Origin: Plumapathes pennacea
Lineage: Eukaryota; Cnidaria; Anthozoa; Antipatharia; Myriopathidae
Assembly (NCBI GenBank): GCA_964036295.1
Contig: OZ038468.1
Coordinates: 17,610,683 to 17,674,682, forward strand
DNA length: 64,000 nucleotides
Direction of reading: 5' to 3'
The notes under the pieces were generated by a model, which worked only from the letters and a program-made list of their open reading frames with translations, did no database searches and had not been told where the DNA came from. This document shows positions 10,000-20,991 of the stretch, one piece after another (within the stretch, counting starts at the first letter, position 1; the number at the start of each line of letters is the position of its first letter). Position numbers and translations under genes: made by a program.

Positions 10000-10101
10000 C
10001 TACCAGTTGCACTGAGAGCTCGGCACGCTTCCATAATAATCATTTCGTTCAAAGCGTTTTAAACGCCGGGCCCCACCTCACCCAGAGCGGAAAAGAATAG
10101 C
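10000..10101 (-). pseudogene. Orphan fragment of the COUP-TF-like receptor terminal exon (copy b)
   Basis: This is the counterpart of the fragment at 1658-1760, behind GPCR copy 2. The minus strand again reads [11 protein letters not shown], but a TAA follows within the next few codons and a short deletion further on shifts the frame before the terminal CNW. It is therefore more decayed than copy a. Homology ends at the same point inside the exon in both fragments, which dates the breakpoint before the split of the two GPCR units. Confidence 0.78.
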
Positions 10102-10219
10102 CCTCGGCGAAGCGCCTCGTGAGTCCACAACATTTTGACCATGCGATGGCGTAAATTGTGAGAAACGTGATTATTCGTGGTAAATCGTGATAACCTAACG
10201 TTTCAAAAGTCAGCTTAAA

Positions 10220-10880
10220 AAAGCACTGTTTTTCACATCAGTCAACCTTAATTTGACACAGCACACGTGTTATCATGTACTCGTGATAAAATCCTATTAG
10301 CAAGTGCATCTAGCAATGACCTTGAATACAAGGATTAGATGATAAATATCCCCTTTGCCACAGTGACAATTGTTTCGTTCACAATTTAAACATCTTAAGT
10401 AGGAACTGTCAAAATGTCAGTAACTTCGAACTGCCTTCGCCCCTTGGGACAAACAATAATACCGAATATTACATAAATCGCTGCACCTGCCTTTATTTAC
10501 CCGGATAAAATTCAACGGGAAGTAGTAGCCGATTCGACTCAGTTTTTCTTTCAGAGTCGTCGTTGATGCCGTAATTATTGTGGACACGGGAGAGAAATTT
10601 GTGGAACGTGCATCTACTGCCACTGAAACTCGCTCTATAGACGGCTGATTGCAACAGCTCCCACAGTGCGGTAAGTGGTCCTTTGCATTTTACTCAGAAC
10701 CGACTTCTAATACCTCTGCGTGAGACATTTCTTTCTGTATAAAAAAAACCCTCAATTGCTTTAACAAAATGACAGTTTTTAACAGCAGGATCTAATTCAG
10801 AACACTCCATTTTAGACGGAGAACAAAAATCCGTGATAGAATGCAGTCAAACAATACTTTCCTTTTTCTAAGCGTCGAAG
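10220..10880. repeat. Locus repeat block R1, copy 4
   Basis: This copy matches 1855-2530 along most of its length. It starts ACATCAGTCAACCTTAATTT and ends in the ATTTTAGACGGAGAAC segment, with no MITE inserted, so it serves as the empty-site reference for the element at 4852-5176. It lies about 0.9 kb upstream of GPCR copy 3. Confidence 0.55.
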
Positions 10881-11770
10881 CCGCATCAAGGTCGATTCAC
10901 ACTTCTTAAATTATGTTTCGAAATGGCTATATGAAGTATTTAAATCATGGTTTTATAAATAATGAATACGTAACAGATAGAGCAGTTACTTAGATAGAGC
11001 ACTAGTGTAAGAAACCTTACATGTATGGAAAAAGCTATTGTTGCCGAGAAACAGGTGATGATAGATTTGAAATTTAACTAGAAAACAAATTAGAATTATG
11101 ATCGTTTCGACCATTAAAGTTTCAGCGTATGACAGAGCTACATTTTCATAACATGGTAAACAACGAGCGAGCATCCAATCATTCTCAAGCTTTTCTTCAA
11201 TTAAAGAAAATCCTATTGAGCGTTTTTAGTCGAAGGACATTTATGTGATGAGCAGAAACCACCTGAGGAAAAAGGTCCAACTGGTAAGTACTGAATGAAA
11301 ATCAAAAGGTTTATACTTTGGTCAGATATTTTAAAACATCGTGCCAGTATTTCTCGATCAAACTGCTGGAAAAAAACCTTGAACAATCGACTCAAAATGT
11401 CTGAAATTTCTGGCGATGTTTTCACTTCGAGCACATCATCTTATCTGCGTCAGTTACTTTGTCTTAATTCAGTGTCCGTTTTAATTCTCCGTCCAGCTTT
11501 AAAACAATGTGACTAACAACACGTAGTTTTCATTCGAGTGATTAGTGATTTGATATCATTTTTACTTGTTTGAGACCAAATCATTTTGTCTTTGGGTGAA
11601 TTCTAAAGCTGCAGTTCCATTTTACAGAAAACATGGCAATGCGTTCACTTTTAGCTGGTAAATAATTAATATCAGTGAAGCGAAGCCAAACCTTTAATTT
11701 CTCTTTATAGATAAAACGTGAAAGTCTTCAATTTGGCCGCGAGCAAATCCACCCCTTTGAGTGGTTTCAA

Positions 11771-14407
11771 ATGGGGTTACATCTACTCTTATTGGCATGG
11801 CTATTATGTTGTGAGCACGTAACAGTCGCTCCTCAGATACATGGTCGAGTTTACAAACCCGGTAAAGTCGTGCTTGGGAACATTCTGTCTCTACACAAAG
11901 ACGAGGAATGCAAGAAAAGTTACTTTCCTGGCTTGGGTCGCCTGCAGGCCACCATCTTCTCAATAGAGAAAATCAACAATGATCCGACGCTATTGCCGAA
12001 CATCACGATGGGGTACGACATCCGCGATTATTGCGGCAGCAGAGCTCTTGCAATGGCAAACACATTTGACTTTGCAACGAATGACAATCTGCTTAACCAA
12101 ACTCGTCCACTACCCCTATACGACTCGAAGCCTTCAAACGCTTGTCTCCAATGTGCCCAATCAACGAAGAACACTACCGCTCCAATTGTCGCCATTGTTG
12201 GTCCCTATGGGTCGAGGAATTCTCTACAAGTAGCAGGGTTGTTACAGGTGGTCGATATGGCTGCGATAAGTCCTTCGGCTACAAGCGAGGAATTGAGTTG
12301 GCCTTTTTATAAAAAGTTTTACAGGACAGTACCTACCGACAAGTATCAAGCTAAAGCGATGGCAAGTCTTATCGAGCTGTTCAACTGGACGTACGTGGCC
12401 GCGATAGCTGTAGAACACTCGTACGGTTTGTACGGAATACGTGCACTTGAGAGGGAGTCTTTGGAGAGACAGACGTTCTGTATTGCTTTCGCTGAGTACC
12501 TTCCACCGTCCGGATATGAAAACCAACTTGGTCCAACAATAGATAAACTAAAGCGTTCTTCAAACATCAAAGTCGTGCTGTTGTGGGTTGGTGATACTCT
12601 TGCGGCAGACTTAATTCAGGAGGCAAAGCGGAAAAATTTGCAAGGACGCGTTTGGTTGATGAGCGATTCTCTAGCGACCAAGACACCCGCGTTCCTCGGG
12701 TCAGATCTCGATTTTTTTGGCGTCTACCTTGGAACCGAACCCCGTCGTCACTATGATCATGGATTCGATAGCTATTTGAAAAGGCTGACTCCAAAAGAGA
12801 GTGTACAAATCGGGAACGATTGGTGGGATAGTCTTTGGATCGAGGAATATAACTGTTCTGCGAAACCTAACTCCAGCCTTGTGAGAAATTGTCCAGAAAA
12901 TCTCACAGTGACGGAGAATACTTTCCAAAAAATGCACGATGGTTTTATCCCGTACCACATAGACGCCATCTATGCCGTGGCCCACGCATTGGATAAGATT
13001 TTCAAGTGCGCAGCCGGAGATGGACTGTCAGACAGTGGACAGTGTCCACAGACAGAGCCTTTCGTGAAACCAAAAGACGTGCTTACATATCTCCGCAACG
13101 TTAGTTTTAGAGGTTTAACGGGACAGATCGAGTTTGATGAATACGGAGATTCCAAAGAAGCGTCGTACGACATCATCGCGTTCCAAAGGAGTAGCAACGT
13201 GGATTCTGAGTTCAAGTATACCAAGGTCACCCTAGGCACGTGGGACCCAGAACGTTTGCTTGAAATCAATGCCAGCGTCATCAAATGGAACAGTGCGTCC
13301 ACGGAAGTAACACCCGGCGATGAGACGGCGGCAGCTCCTAAATCTGTCTGTCGCAACATCTGTCCTCCGGGCACGAAACAGACCACGACGGTCGCGTGTT
13401 GCTGGGAGTGTGTAGAATGCCCCGACGGAACGTTCTCCCCTTCTGCTGGGTCGAGTAACTGTTCTAATTGTGGAAAGTTCCAAAAATCCAGCCAGAACAG
13501 AAGTGCTTGCGTCGACCTGCCTGTGGATGCCCTAAAATGGTCTGACATCACAGCCATCATTCTGGTTACCATGACAGCATTCGGGCTAATACTCACGGTC
13601 TTCGTGTCTGTGGTCTTCGCTGTTTATCACCAAACCCCGCTCGTCAAGGCCTCTAACCGCGAGTTGAGCTTTTTCCTCCTTTTTGAGATTCTTGTTTCCT
13701 TTGTTTTGTCTTTGGTGTTGATTCCCCAGCCGACAGATGTCACGTGCTTCATTAATGAGCCGTGGCGTTACATTACGCACACCACAGCAGTCTCCATTTT
13801 GCTCCTGAAAACTGTACGACTGCTGAGGGCGTTTCAAATCACCGCCATGGCAAAGTGGATCAAGAGTTTTTGCACTAACTATAAAAAGCAGTTGGCAGCA
13901 GTGTGTGCCATAAAGGCGGTTGAGTTTTTCTTGGTCGTTCTATGGTACGTCCTCGATCCGCCTCACGTGACGGTGGAAGTAAAAAACGAATACATTCAAA
14001 TATCTTGCGCATCTTACAACAGCATCATTGGAATGATTTTCCAAGTCATAATACTATGTTACTTTCTTCTTTTATCTGTCCTGTGCACGTTTTACGCTTT
14101 CAAAGCCCGCACTCTGCCCGAGAATTTCTCCGAAGCAAAATACATCGGTTTTTCGATGTACATTCTTTTGATCTCTTGGATTGCATACCTTCCTGTCCGC
14201 TATTCCCTGGTAGGGTGGTACATGGTGGTGGTATCATATACCACTATGTTAGTCAGTTCGTACGGCTTGCTTGTTTGTATGTTTGTGCCAAAAGTATACG
14301 TGATCCTACGTCATCCCGAACAGAACACGATACAGGTTGTCAGAGCGGAACTACGCACCATAAACAAAATTGGTCCTGCCGTTAGTTTAGCGAAGTCATC
14401 AACATGA
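11771..14407 (+). CDS. Class C GPCR (metabotropic glutamate / calcium-sensing receptor-like), copy 3
   Basis: A single exon encodes 878 residues from ATG in MGLHLLLLAWLLCC (signal peptide) to TGA. The domain order is the same as in copy 2: Venus-flytrap domain, cysteine-rich linker (ICPPGTKQTTTVACCWEC), seven helices, CMFVPKVYVIL. Most of the gene is near-identical to copy 2, but one patch in the second lobe of the ligand-binding domain (codons covering 12525-12640) carries about a dozen replacements plus one added codon. A six-base gain in a T-run adds FF before GVYLG. Both changes keep the frame, so the receptor should be functional, possibly with different ligand preference (inference). 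It is convergent with the nuclear receptor gene, whose stop is 928 bp away. Confidence 0.93.
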   Translation: MGLHLLLLAWLLCCEHVTVAPQIHGRVYKPGKVVLGNILSLHKDEECKKSYFPGLGRLQATIFSIEKINNDPTLLPNITMGYDIRDYCGSRALAMANTFDFATNDNLLNQTRPLPLYDSKPSNACLQCAQSTKNTTAPIVAIVGPYGSRNSLQVAGLLQVVDMAAISPSATSEELSWPFYKKFYRTVPTDKYQAKAMASLIELFNWTYVAAIAVEHSYGLYGIRALERESLERQTFCIAFAEYLPPSGYENQLGPTIDKLKRSSNIKVVLLWVGDTLAADLIQEAKRKNLQGRVWLMSDSLATKTPAFLGSDLDFFGVYLGTEPRRHYDHGFDSYLKRLTPKESVQIGNDWWDSLWIEEYNCSAKPNSSLVRNCPENLTVTENTFQKMHDGFIPYHIDAIYAVAHALDKIFKCAAGDGLSDSGQCPQTEPFVKPKDVLTYLRNVSFRGLTGQIEFDEYGDSKEASYDIIAFQRSSNVDSEFKYTKVTLGTWDPERLLEINASVIKWNSASTEVTPGDETAAAPKSVCRNICPPGTKQTTTVACCWECVECPDGTFSPSAGSSNCSNCGKFQKSSQNRSACVDLPVDALKWSDITAIILVTMTAFGLILTVFVSVVFAVYHQTPLVKASNRELSFFLLFEILVSFVLSLVLIPQPTDVTCFINEPWRYITHTTAVSILLLKTVRLLRAFQITAMAKWIKSFCTNYKKQLAAVCAIKAVEFFLVVLWYVLDPPHVTVEVKNEYIQISCASYNSIIGMIFQVIILCYFLLLSVLCTFYAFKARTLPENFSEAKYIGFSMYILLISWIAYLPVRYSLVGWYMVVVSYTTMLVSSYGLLVCMFVPKVYVILRHPEQNTIQVVRAELRTINKIGPAVSLAKSST

Positions 14408-15335
14408 ATGTATCCGGCGATGGGACAGTCTTTTTGTGAGACTTTCCTTAGATGACATTTTTATTGGAGTCAATATTATTATGAGACGGTTATGTAGGTT
14501 GGAGGAAGTTGTTACCATTCGGATGAAAAAAAAAAAAAAAGGAAAGAGAGCAGTTTTTAGTCTGCAGTTTTTTTTTTCTTTTTATTAAGCGTGACTCTCC
14601 TCACTGTAAATATGAAGCTTAATTAAAAGAATATGCGACTCATGTAGCAAGTTGGAGTCGATATTGAGATGGCTGTCCTTACACAGCTGTTGTCAGACCA
14701 AGCGTGTGCAGTCTGCACTCTCGATTTATTCAGTTTTTTTATTCGCCGCAACTTATTTTAAGGGACAGTTTGACTTATATCATTTAGTCGAAGTCAATAT
14801 AGATGGCTGTCTTGACACAGCTGTGGATAAAACCTGTAATATATGGCAAATATTATTTAATATGTAATTACTATGAAATTATGAAACTGCGAACTATCAT
14901 ATCAATACACTGTGTGTCTATATAGTACGAAGACGCGATTTTGCATTTACTTCTGTTGGTTATTAAGAATTTATAATCATCTCAGGAAAAGGAATTCAAA
15001 GCCAAGAGAAAGAGAGAGGAAGAGTTTGCGTCCCCAGATAGGTGTTCACTTTGTGCAGACTGAAGTGGCGACTGAAGGTCCACTGTCAGTTTCATTATTT
15101 ACGCTCTGTCGAATGTTAGATTGACGAGCTGGGCTTTTGCTTTCTCGTTTGTTCCTGTATCTTTGTATAGTCGATTTTGTTATTGCTGTCATTATCAGGA
15201 ACACACTTGACAAGGAACTTGCTTTAAGTTCTAAGGTCACACATCTACAAAAGATTTTCATTCTGAAGTATCCAAATGACTGTCCTAATTTCCTGTCCCG
15301 TGTTAGTTCCCGGTGATATTACTTCATCACATAGT
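14408..15335. other. Convergent spacer between GPCR copy 3 and the first nuclear receptor
   Basis: This is the third copy of the GPCR downstream flank (compare 960-1657 and 9240-9999), more diverged than the other two, and the parent of the duplicated NR 3' flank. It contains an A-run at 14526-14540 and a T-run at 14570-14578. The plus-strand ORFs at 14652 and 14912 are not conserved between copies and are taken as chance. Confidence 0.55.
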
Positions 15336-17581
15336 CTACCAGTTGCACTGAGTGCTCGGCGTGATGCTTCCAGCAATAAGCATTTCGTTTAAAGCGTTTT
15401 CCACGCCGTGCCCCACCCCACCCAGGGCGGAAAAGAATAGTCCTTCCACAAACCCAGGACGAATTAACCTCAGGGAGGGTAGCCTGAGCAGGAGTTTGCC
15501 AAATCGCGTGGGTTGATTACAGTACTGGGTCCGAGTATAGTCTTCTAAGGCCGCCTGGGTACGTTCCTGGAGGTTTTCCACGTGGGAAGAGTTGCTAAGG
15601 CCTTGGGAGTCTAGCAAGAGGTAGAACAACAGAATAAGCGACTTGTCCCTGGTATTATAACTTCCGCCTATTCATGGACGTGACATACTTTCAAACTTGG
15701 TCACGCATGCACATTAATCTTGTCACGCGTATGTTGCGTGACAGTTTTGTGCAATTGTGAAATTCTATACCAATCAGGGAGGGCGTGGGGATATCCCTGG
15801 ATCAAGTGGAGATCAACATTAAACTGATACTCCAACTTTTCAGGCTAAACGAAAAACTTCCAAAGGAAAAAAGAATAACAAAAATGCAATGAAGTTAGAA
15901 TGGAGAAATGCACTAATTCGCAATCAACACTGATTGGCCCTATTTCCTCACCTGGATTGAACAGAATGATCGCCTTTAGACAAGAGAACTCGGCGGAGTC
16001 AATCTGCAAGCTTTTCAGTTTTCCCACTTGTTCCTCAAAAACTCTTAGACTTTCGTCGCACTCTGAGTTGGCAGCGCCACCATTCGGAAGAGCATGCACA
16101 GAGGGAGGCGGAGTAAGATGAAAGGAAGAATATTGAGCGGCGTTCAGTATAAACAGCTCACTCCAGCACGAGCGTAACAGCACCGACTGATCTGACAGCA
16201 TGAATTCTGTATAGAATGGGATATTCCTGGCCCATTCCACAGCCGAGATAAGAAGCCGCATGGCCAGCTCCGACATGGTTTCCTGTCCTGTTGTATTTGT
16301 TGGCATGACTCCCACTGATTGCTGAAATCGAGCGATTGTGTCGGCGCGGAGGAGGAGAGCGACGTAGTTAGAATAGAAGGACTGGACACTCGAATCCACT
16401 CCCCTTTGTAGAGCACTCAAGGTTTCTGTTCCCGCTGAGGAAATGCGGCCTTTTTGCACAGCTGTAGATAGAGAATTGAGTTCGTGAAAAAAAAAATATA
16501 ATAATAATAATCGCAGAATACGAGATAAAATAAAAGAGATAATTAAGTCCAAGTTATGACGCAGTCCGGCATCCATTCATAAACAAGACAGGATTATCTG
16601 TTGAAAGATTATCTTCAGTCTTAAGCCACATAAGCGAAAAAACAAACAACTTATTCGCCGGTTGTGTTGACTAAAGCTTGCAGCCTTCCCAGTTTTATTG
16701 ACTTATTGTTACAGATTTATTCATTATCGGTCAACACCATCGTTAGAAAACTCGAAGTGTTCACTATACTCGAAGGCAGCGTTAGGAGAATGAAGCAAGA
16801 ATATATTTTGTCCTTGTCACCCGTTTTCTAGGAAGAGTATCGACCAAATTTTTGGCCTACAACCCGAGTTTCGATCTGGTACTTGTAATCACTACTTTCT
16901 TAATATAAGCAACGGCTCCAAGAAAAACTTTTATTTTTACCTTTTCCCAACAATTTTCTAGAGCGGGCCACTATTTGTTAGAATCAGAATACTGCACAAT
17001 GTGCTGGTAAGCACATTTTTTTTTTTTTGGTAGATCAAGGGGTAATGCCCGCTACCACCGTGGCCTTTATGCCCTATTCTGTGGCTTCAGCTTACCAGCA
17101 CATTGTGCAATATTCTGATTATGTAAATTAAGCCACATCCCACAAGCCTTACGATTTTACCACTATTTGTTAGCTTACCTTCTTTCTTCATCCCAGCGTT
17201 AAGGCACTTCTGTAACCTGCAGTATTGACAATGGTTGCGGTGATGAAGGTCTATTGTGCAGTTACGAAACGTCCTACACGTATATATCAAGCCTCGCCTG
17301 ATACTACGTTTGAAGAAACTCTTACACCCTTCGCAGGTGAATACACCATAGTGTTTTCCAGAAGATTTATCGCCACAAACAACGCACGCTTCAAAAGGCT
17401 TTGGGGAGACAGATTCTTCGCGAGTCAGTTCACCGGCACTGTTTGTAACTGCCTCGGATAAGTTCGGACTTTCCAAAGGTTGGAAGGTCGTGTTCTCGTG
17501 TTGCATCACCTGTGAATAAGCGAGTAATATGGAGGCGTCTGCTTGGTTGGCCTCGGGATCTTCTGCAGTCACATTACTCAT
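15336..17581 (-). CDS. NR2F: COUP-TF-like nuclear receptor (NR2F group), three exons
   Basis: Exons in transcription order: 17581-17179, 16461-15952, 15610-15336, giving 395 residues; all introns are GT/AG in phase 1. Exon 1 carries the two-zinc-finger DNA-binding domain with P-box [14 protein letters not shown] and second finger [15 protein letters not shown]. Exon 2 begins AVQKGR, as in COUP-TF (GMRREAVQRGR), and holds the first half of the ligand-binding domain ([20 protein letters not shown]). Exon 3 carries [32 protein letters not shown] and a C-terminal CNW, also COUP-TF-like. It should act in the nucleus as a DNA-binding regulator. The ATG at 17581 (MSNVTAED) is preferred; an upstream ATG at 17749 would add a 56-residue hydrophobic stretch unlike any nuclear receptor. 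The 3' end of its last exon was copied into the GPCR array. Confidence 0.88.
16982..17120. repeat. Inverted-repeat element in nuclear receptor intron 1
   Basis: AATCAGAATACTGCACAATG at the left, running on to GCTGGTAAGC, is mirrored at the right by GCTTACCAGC followed by a segment ending ATTCTGATT. The arms are about 31 bp with roughly one mismatch, around a centre containing a T-run. It looks like a short foldback or MITE. It lies 59 bp downstream of the exon 1 donor, so it is transcribed. Confidence 0.65.
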
Positions 17582-19185
17582 AACAGTTAAGCGCGCGCTT
17601 ACATAAACCCCAAGTGAGAAAATCACGCCCAAGAGGACAAAACATAGGAATTTTGTTACAAAGGACAATGAGGTAATTAGGAACCTTTGTGTAAATAATG
17701 TAAAATTTATGGCTCTATTGATGTCAGGAGTCGGTACCTGCGTATTCATTGCTACACGTCAACAGACGTTTATTTTTTCTGATTTGCTGCCAAATTTAAT
17801 TTAAATACTTCGTTCCCACTGTTATCGTTTCCTCTCTCTTCCCTTGTCCTTGATCGATGTTGTTCAGAGCACAAGCGGCCCAAGCTCATAACTGCGTATA
17901 ACAATGTTTCCCTGCAGAGTCGGCATACATGCAAGTTTCACGATGAAGAGTAACAAGAGCAAGTAAAGCCATTTGATTCTATTTACTTGTAGTCACTGTG
18001 TCGAAGCCACCCGTTAAAAACTATTAAAACTAATGACCATACGGCTCTAGTACAATTCAGAACAGCCAGGAAATCTTTTCTTCATTTTTTTTTATGTCTG
18101 TTGTGATTATATAGGGTTTGATTTTCAACCAAGTAGTAGTTCTCTGTTATACTACAACCTAATAAATATCTTTATGGAAAGTTCACGTTTCAAGACACAT
18201 CGTTGTTGACCGTGATGCTTTGCATGCGTTGCTGTCGCAATAACATGGCAAACAATCATCAACTTTTATTAGGTAAATGCGTGGATCCGCAAAGGCCAAA
18301 GATCGAGGATATGATCAACTGACCTTGCGACCACGCCGCGATTATGACTGTAGGCGAGTAAATTGTCAGCGGATGCCCTTGAGAATAGCTGAGCAGCCAG
18401 GCCTATGACGACAAGATGGCCGCCCGATTTGAAAAGTATGGTTGGAGCAATGGAGTGGATTTTTCTGGTGCGTTGAGGAACCAAGAGTATCGGAGATAAA
18501 ACTCTCATCCTGATCTGGAAGAACTAGACCTTGAATTACGTGTGCAAGAGATATATATTCATTTCTTCTCAGGTAAGAGGAATTTCTGAATTATTTTTCA
18601 TGCAAATCCTTGTGAAGTTCGACATCGTTAAGAGCCAACGAGTTTATACTGCATATGCTCAGAGCCGATAATGTCCTAGATTTTTTTTATTGAGATCAAG
18701 TCGCTGGCATTTTTTAGAAAACAATGAGTAAACATGTTCACTAAACACCGTACCTCCACATTAGTCAGTATTTAGCAATCACTCAGCCAGTGTTTATAAA
18801 AAATATGATTGTTATGAATATTATCACACTGATTATGTAATTATCATATTGCTGATTGTAAAATTATTGTTGTTGTCAATTTTATTTTAATGTTTTATTG
18901 TAATATTGCTGTTGCCAGTGTTATTACTTTCTATGAGCTTCATGTTTCTATTGTTATCCTTACTTGAAGAGTTTCTACCAACTCTCATATCTTATAATAT
19001 TGCAGTTATAACATATTAAATAAATAACATTATTAATATATCCTTATCACCAGTTGACTATCATTTATATTATTTTTTAGTTTCATCATCATCATCATCA
19101 CCAAAATTTACCAAAATTTATGAACATTTTGTGTTAGTTTTACGAGGGCACAAACTCGTCATTAAATTCAGTCCTTGACTGTTAG
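17582..19185. other. Spacer between the two nuclear receptor genes
   Basis: It holds the promoter and 5' UTR of the NR2F-like gene on the right side of that gene and the 3' UTR of the second receptor at its other end. It is AT-rich, especially 18700-19080. A short CATCATCATCATCATCACC run is at 19084-19102. No ORF with recognisable homology and no transposon ends were found. The open frame from 17749 into exon 1 encodes a hydrophobic stretch and is judged non-coding. Confidence 0.5.
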
Positions 19186-20991
19186 CTATTTTGAGGGGAA
19201 GAAGGTCAAAGTTGGCTGAGTACATGAACTGCTTGTGAGCATCTTCTTCAGCACTTCCCCAATGGATGCTCCTCGCAACACTTCAGCAAAAAACAGCTGC
19301 TCAATTACTGCAGGCTCGAGCTTTCTCATTGATGACAGCATAAGAAGTAGCTTGCCAAACCGTGTGGTTTGACTGGGGTACTGGGACCGAATGTACTGCT
19401 CCAAGGAACTCTGGGAAGTGTCTTGAAGAACTTCGATGTGCTGAGCCTGCGTGGTGGGAGAACCATCTGCGAAGGAATTATGTAATAAATACCTAGTAAT
19501 AATAATGATGATGATAATAATGATGATAATAATAATGATGATAATAATAAAATATTCACCTGTTTTGAAAAGCACAATGCACTTTAGGTGGAAGTGCTCC
19601 GTGGGGTCCATTCCAAGAGTCCTTATTTTCTCCATCTGTTCATGAAACAACCGTGCATGCTCCATGCGCCTGAGTATGGTCTCCATGGAGACGACCTTGG
19701 CCTGCAGAGCGGCGGAGGAGTGGATCTGCTGGATGTACATACTGATCAGACTGCGTGAAGCCTCCAGAAGGAACAAGTCGTTCCAGGACATTTTCAACAA
19801 ATTGATCTGGTCGCTCTCCACCAAGCAGCTGAACGTAGGAAGCTTCCGTGCCCAGTCCACCACTGAGAACAGCACGTGCGCGGCCAACTCGTACACAGCC
19901 TCCCCACCGTGGACCGGACTCTGAGGAAACAGGCCCAGGGAATAGTTGGCCGTGCCCGTTGGCGGGGTCTGGAACAGGACGAAAGGCAGGAAGCCCGGGC
20001 TGTGGAACGCTGTCGGGTCGGTGTAGGGAGAGAGCGGGAAATTTGGGACTACAGGCAACTTGGTGGTTTGAACGGCTGGGGAAATGGTCATAAAACAGAA
20101 GATTAACTTAGAACTTTTCACAACTGGGCCCAGTAGAGTAACAAAGGAGGACAATGATAGCTCGATCGACTACACGTCGCTCAGTCCCCCCGGCGGGCCC
20201 ACAAAAAGAAACAGAGCATGCTGTCAAGTTATAATTCTTTTGTTTGAGTGGAGGAGAAGATCGGAAGGGGGGGGGGGGGGGGGGGGGGGGCGGTGTGGTT
20301 AGGTGAAGGCGCGCTGCTAGGCAAACAGACAAACAAATAAGTAAACAATAAACAAGCAAGCAAGCAAACAGACGAACAACAATAGAGAAACCGATATACG
20401 GAATCAGAGATAAGGATTTAGGATGATATACTGTAGAAATTCATGAACTGCTTTAGGCTGGGCTCAATCATTCTGTAACACGGTGTCGGTTTTGTTCTGA
20501 ATGAACCTAAAGTTAAGCTTATTGAAAACTGCCCGTGGCCATTTGTATTCGAAACCGATTTAAACAACTACAATGTAAGGATATTTATACACTGTACGGC
20601 GAATAATAGCAATTTTCATACTGTTATCTATGGATGACTCGATATAAACTAAGTAAGTGAAAAATGGTCGCGAACTCAAAGGAAAAAAATGAGTTTCTCT
20701 TCAATACTTACCATCTTTCTTCATACCACTGACTAGACATTTCCGAAAACGGCACGATGGACATCGGCTTCTGGTCGTGCGTTCGATATTGCAGTCGTTC
20801 TTATTCCGGCATTTGTAGCTCGTGTTGTTGCGAACGGTCCTTTTGAAGAAACTTTTACACCCTTCGCACGTTAACACGCCATAGTGCTTGCCTGTAGACC
20901 TGTCGCTACATACAGCGCATTCAGAAATCTTCTCTTGTGTCTTTAGCTTTGTGCAAACGTTTACTCTCGTATCGGTAAGAGCAGTCGCCAT
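19186..20991 (-). CDS. NR2-type nuclear receptor, divergent paralogue, three exons
   Basis: Exons in transcription order: 20991-20712, 20075-19560, 19466-19186, giving 358 residues. The DNA-binding domain is CAVCSDRSTGKHYGVLTC then [20 protein letters not shown], with an unusual second finger, CNIERTTRSRCPSCRFRKCL. Exon 2 opens AVQTTKLP and holds LBD motifs VVDWARKLP and LLKMSWNDLFLLEA. Exon 3 holds [31 protein letters not shown] and IEQLFFAEVLRG. Both introns fall at the same codons and phase (1) as in the NR2F-like gene next door, so the two are tandem duplicates. The linker between fingers and the D-box differ, so DNA preference may have shifted (inference). Intron 2 is only 93 bp and contains an ATT/ATG microsatellite that happens to stay open. 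It is assigned to NR2 but not confidently to a named subfamily. Confidence 0.85.
20270..20290. repeat. Poly-G run in nuclear receptor intron 1
   Basis: An unbroken run of about 21 G on the plus strand (C on the transcript) lies 195 bp upstream of the exon 2 acceptor of the second receptor. Similar homopolymers occur at 23906-23923 (G), 29244-29261 (C), 40792-40805 (C), 42963-42975 (C) and 43063-43076 (C). Confidence 0.8.

Larger units (their letters stand above)
8992..11770. other. Intergenic spacer between GPCR copies 2 and 3
   Basis: No intact gene was seen. The part from 8992 to about 10900 duplicates the flank behind copy 1, including the nuclear-receptor exon fragment (10000-10101) and one R1 block (10220-10880). 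The part from 11010 to 11770 resembles 5820-6369 upstream of copy 2. At 9690-9727 this copy has about 40 bp containing a short palindrome (ATTCCCGTTTTCTGGGAAT) that the copy at 1385 lacks. A T-rich run is at 9350-9380. Confidence 0.65.

Noticed and set aside
17582..17749. N-terminal hydrophobic extension of the NR2F-like protein
   Set aside because: It would put a membrane-like stretch before a nuclear receptor; ATG at 17581 gives a normal A/B region. Not excluded, only less likely.
19467..19559. In-frame poly-isoleucine stretch in the second nuclear receptor
   Set aside because: It is a 93-bp microsatellite intron with good GT/AG ends; removing it restores the receptor alignment.
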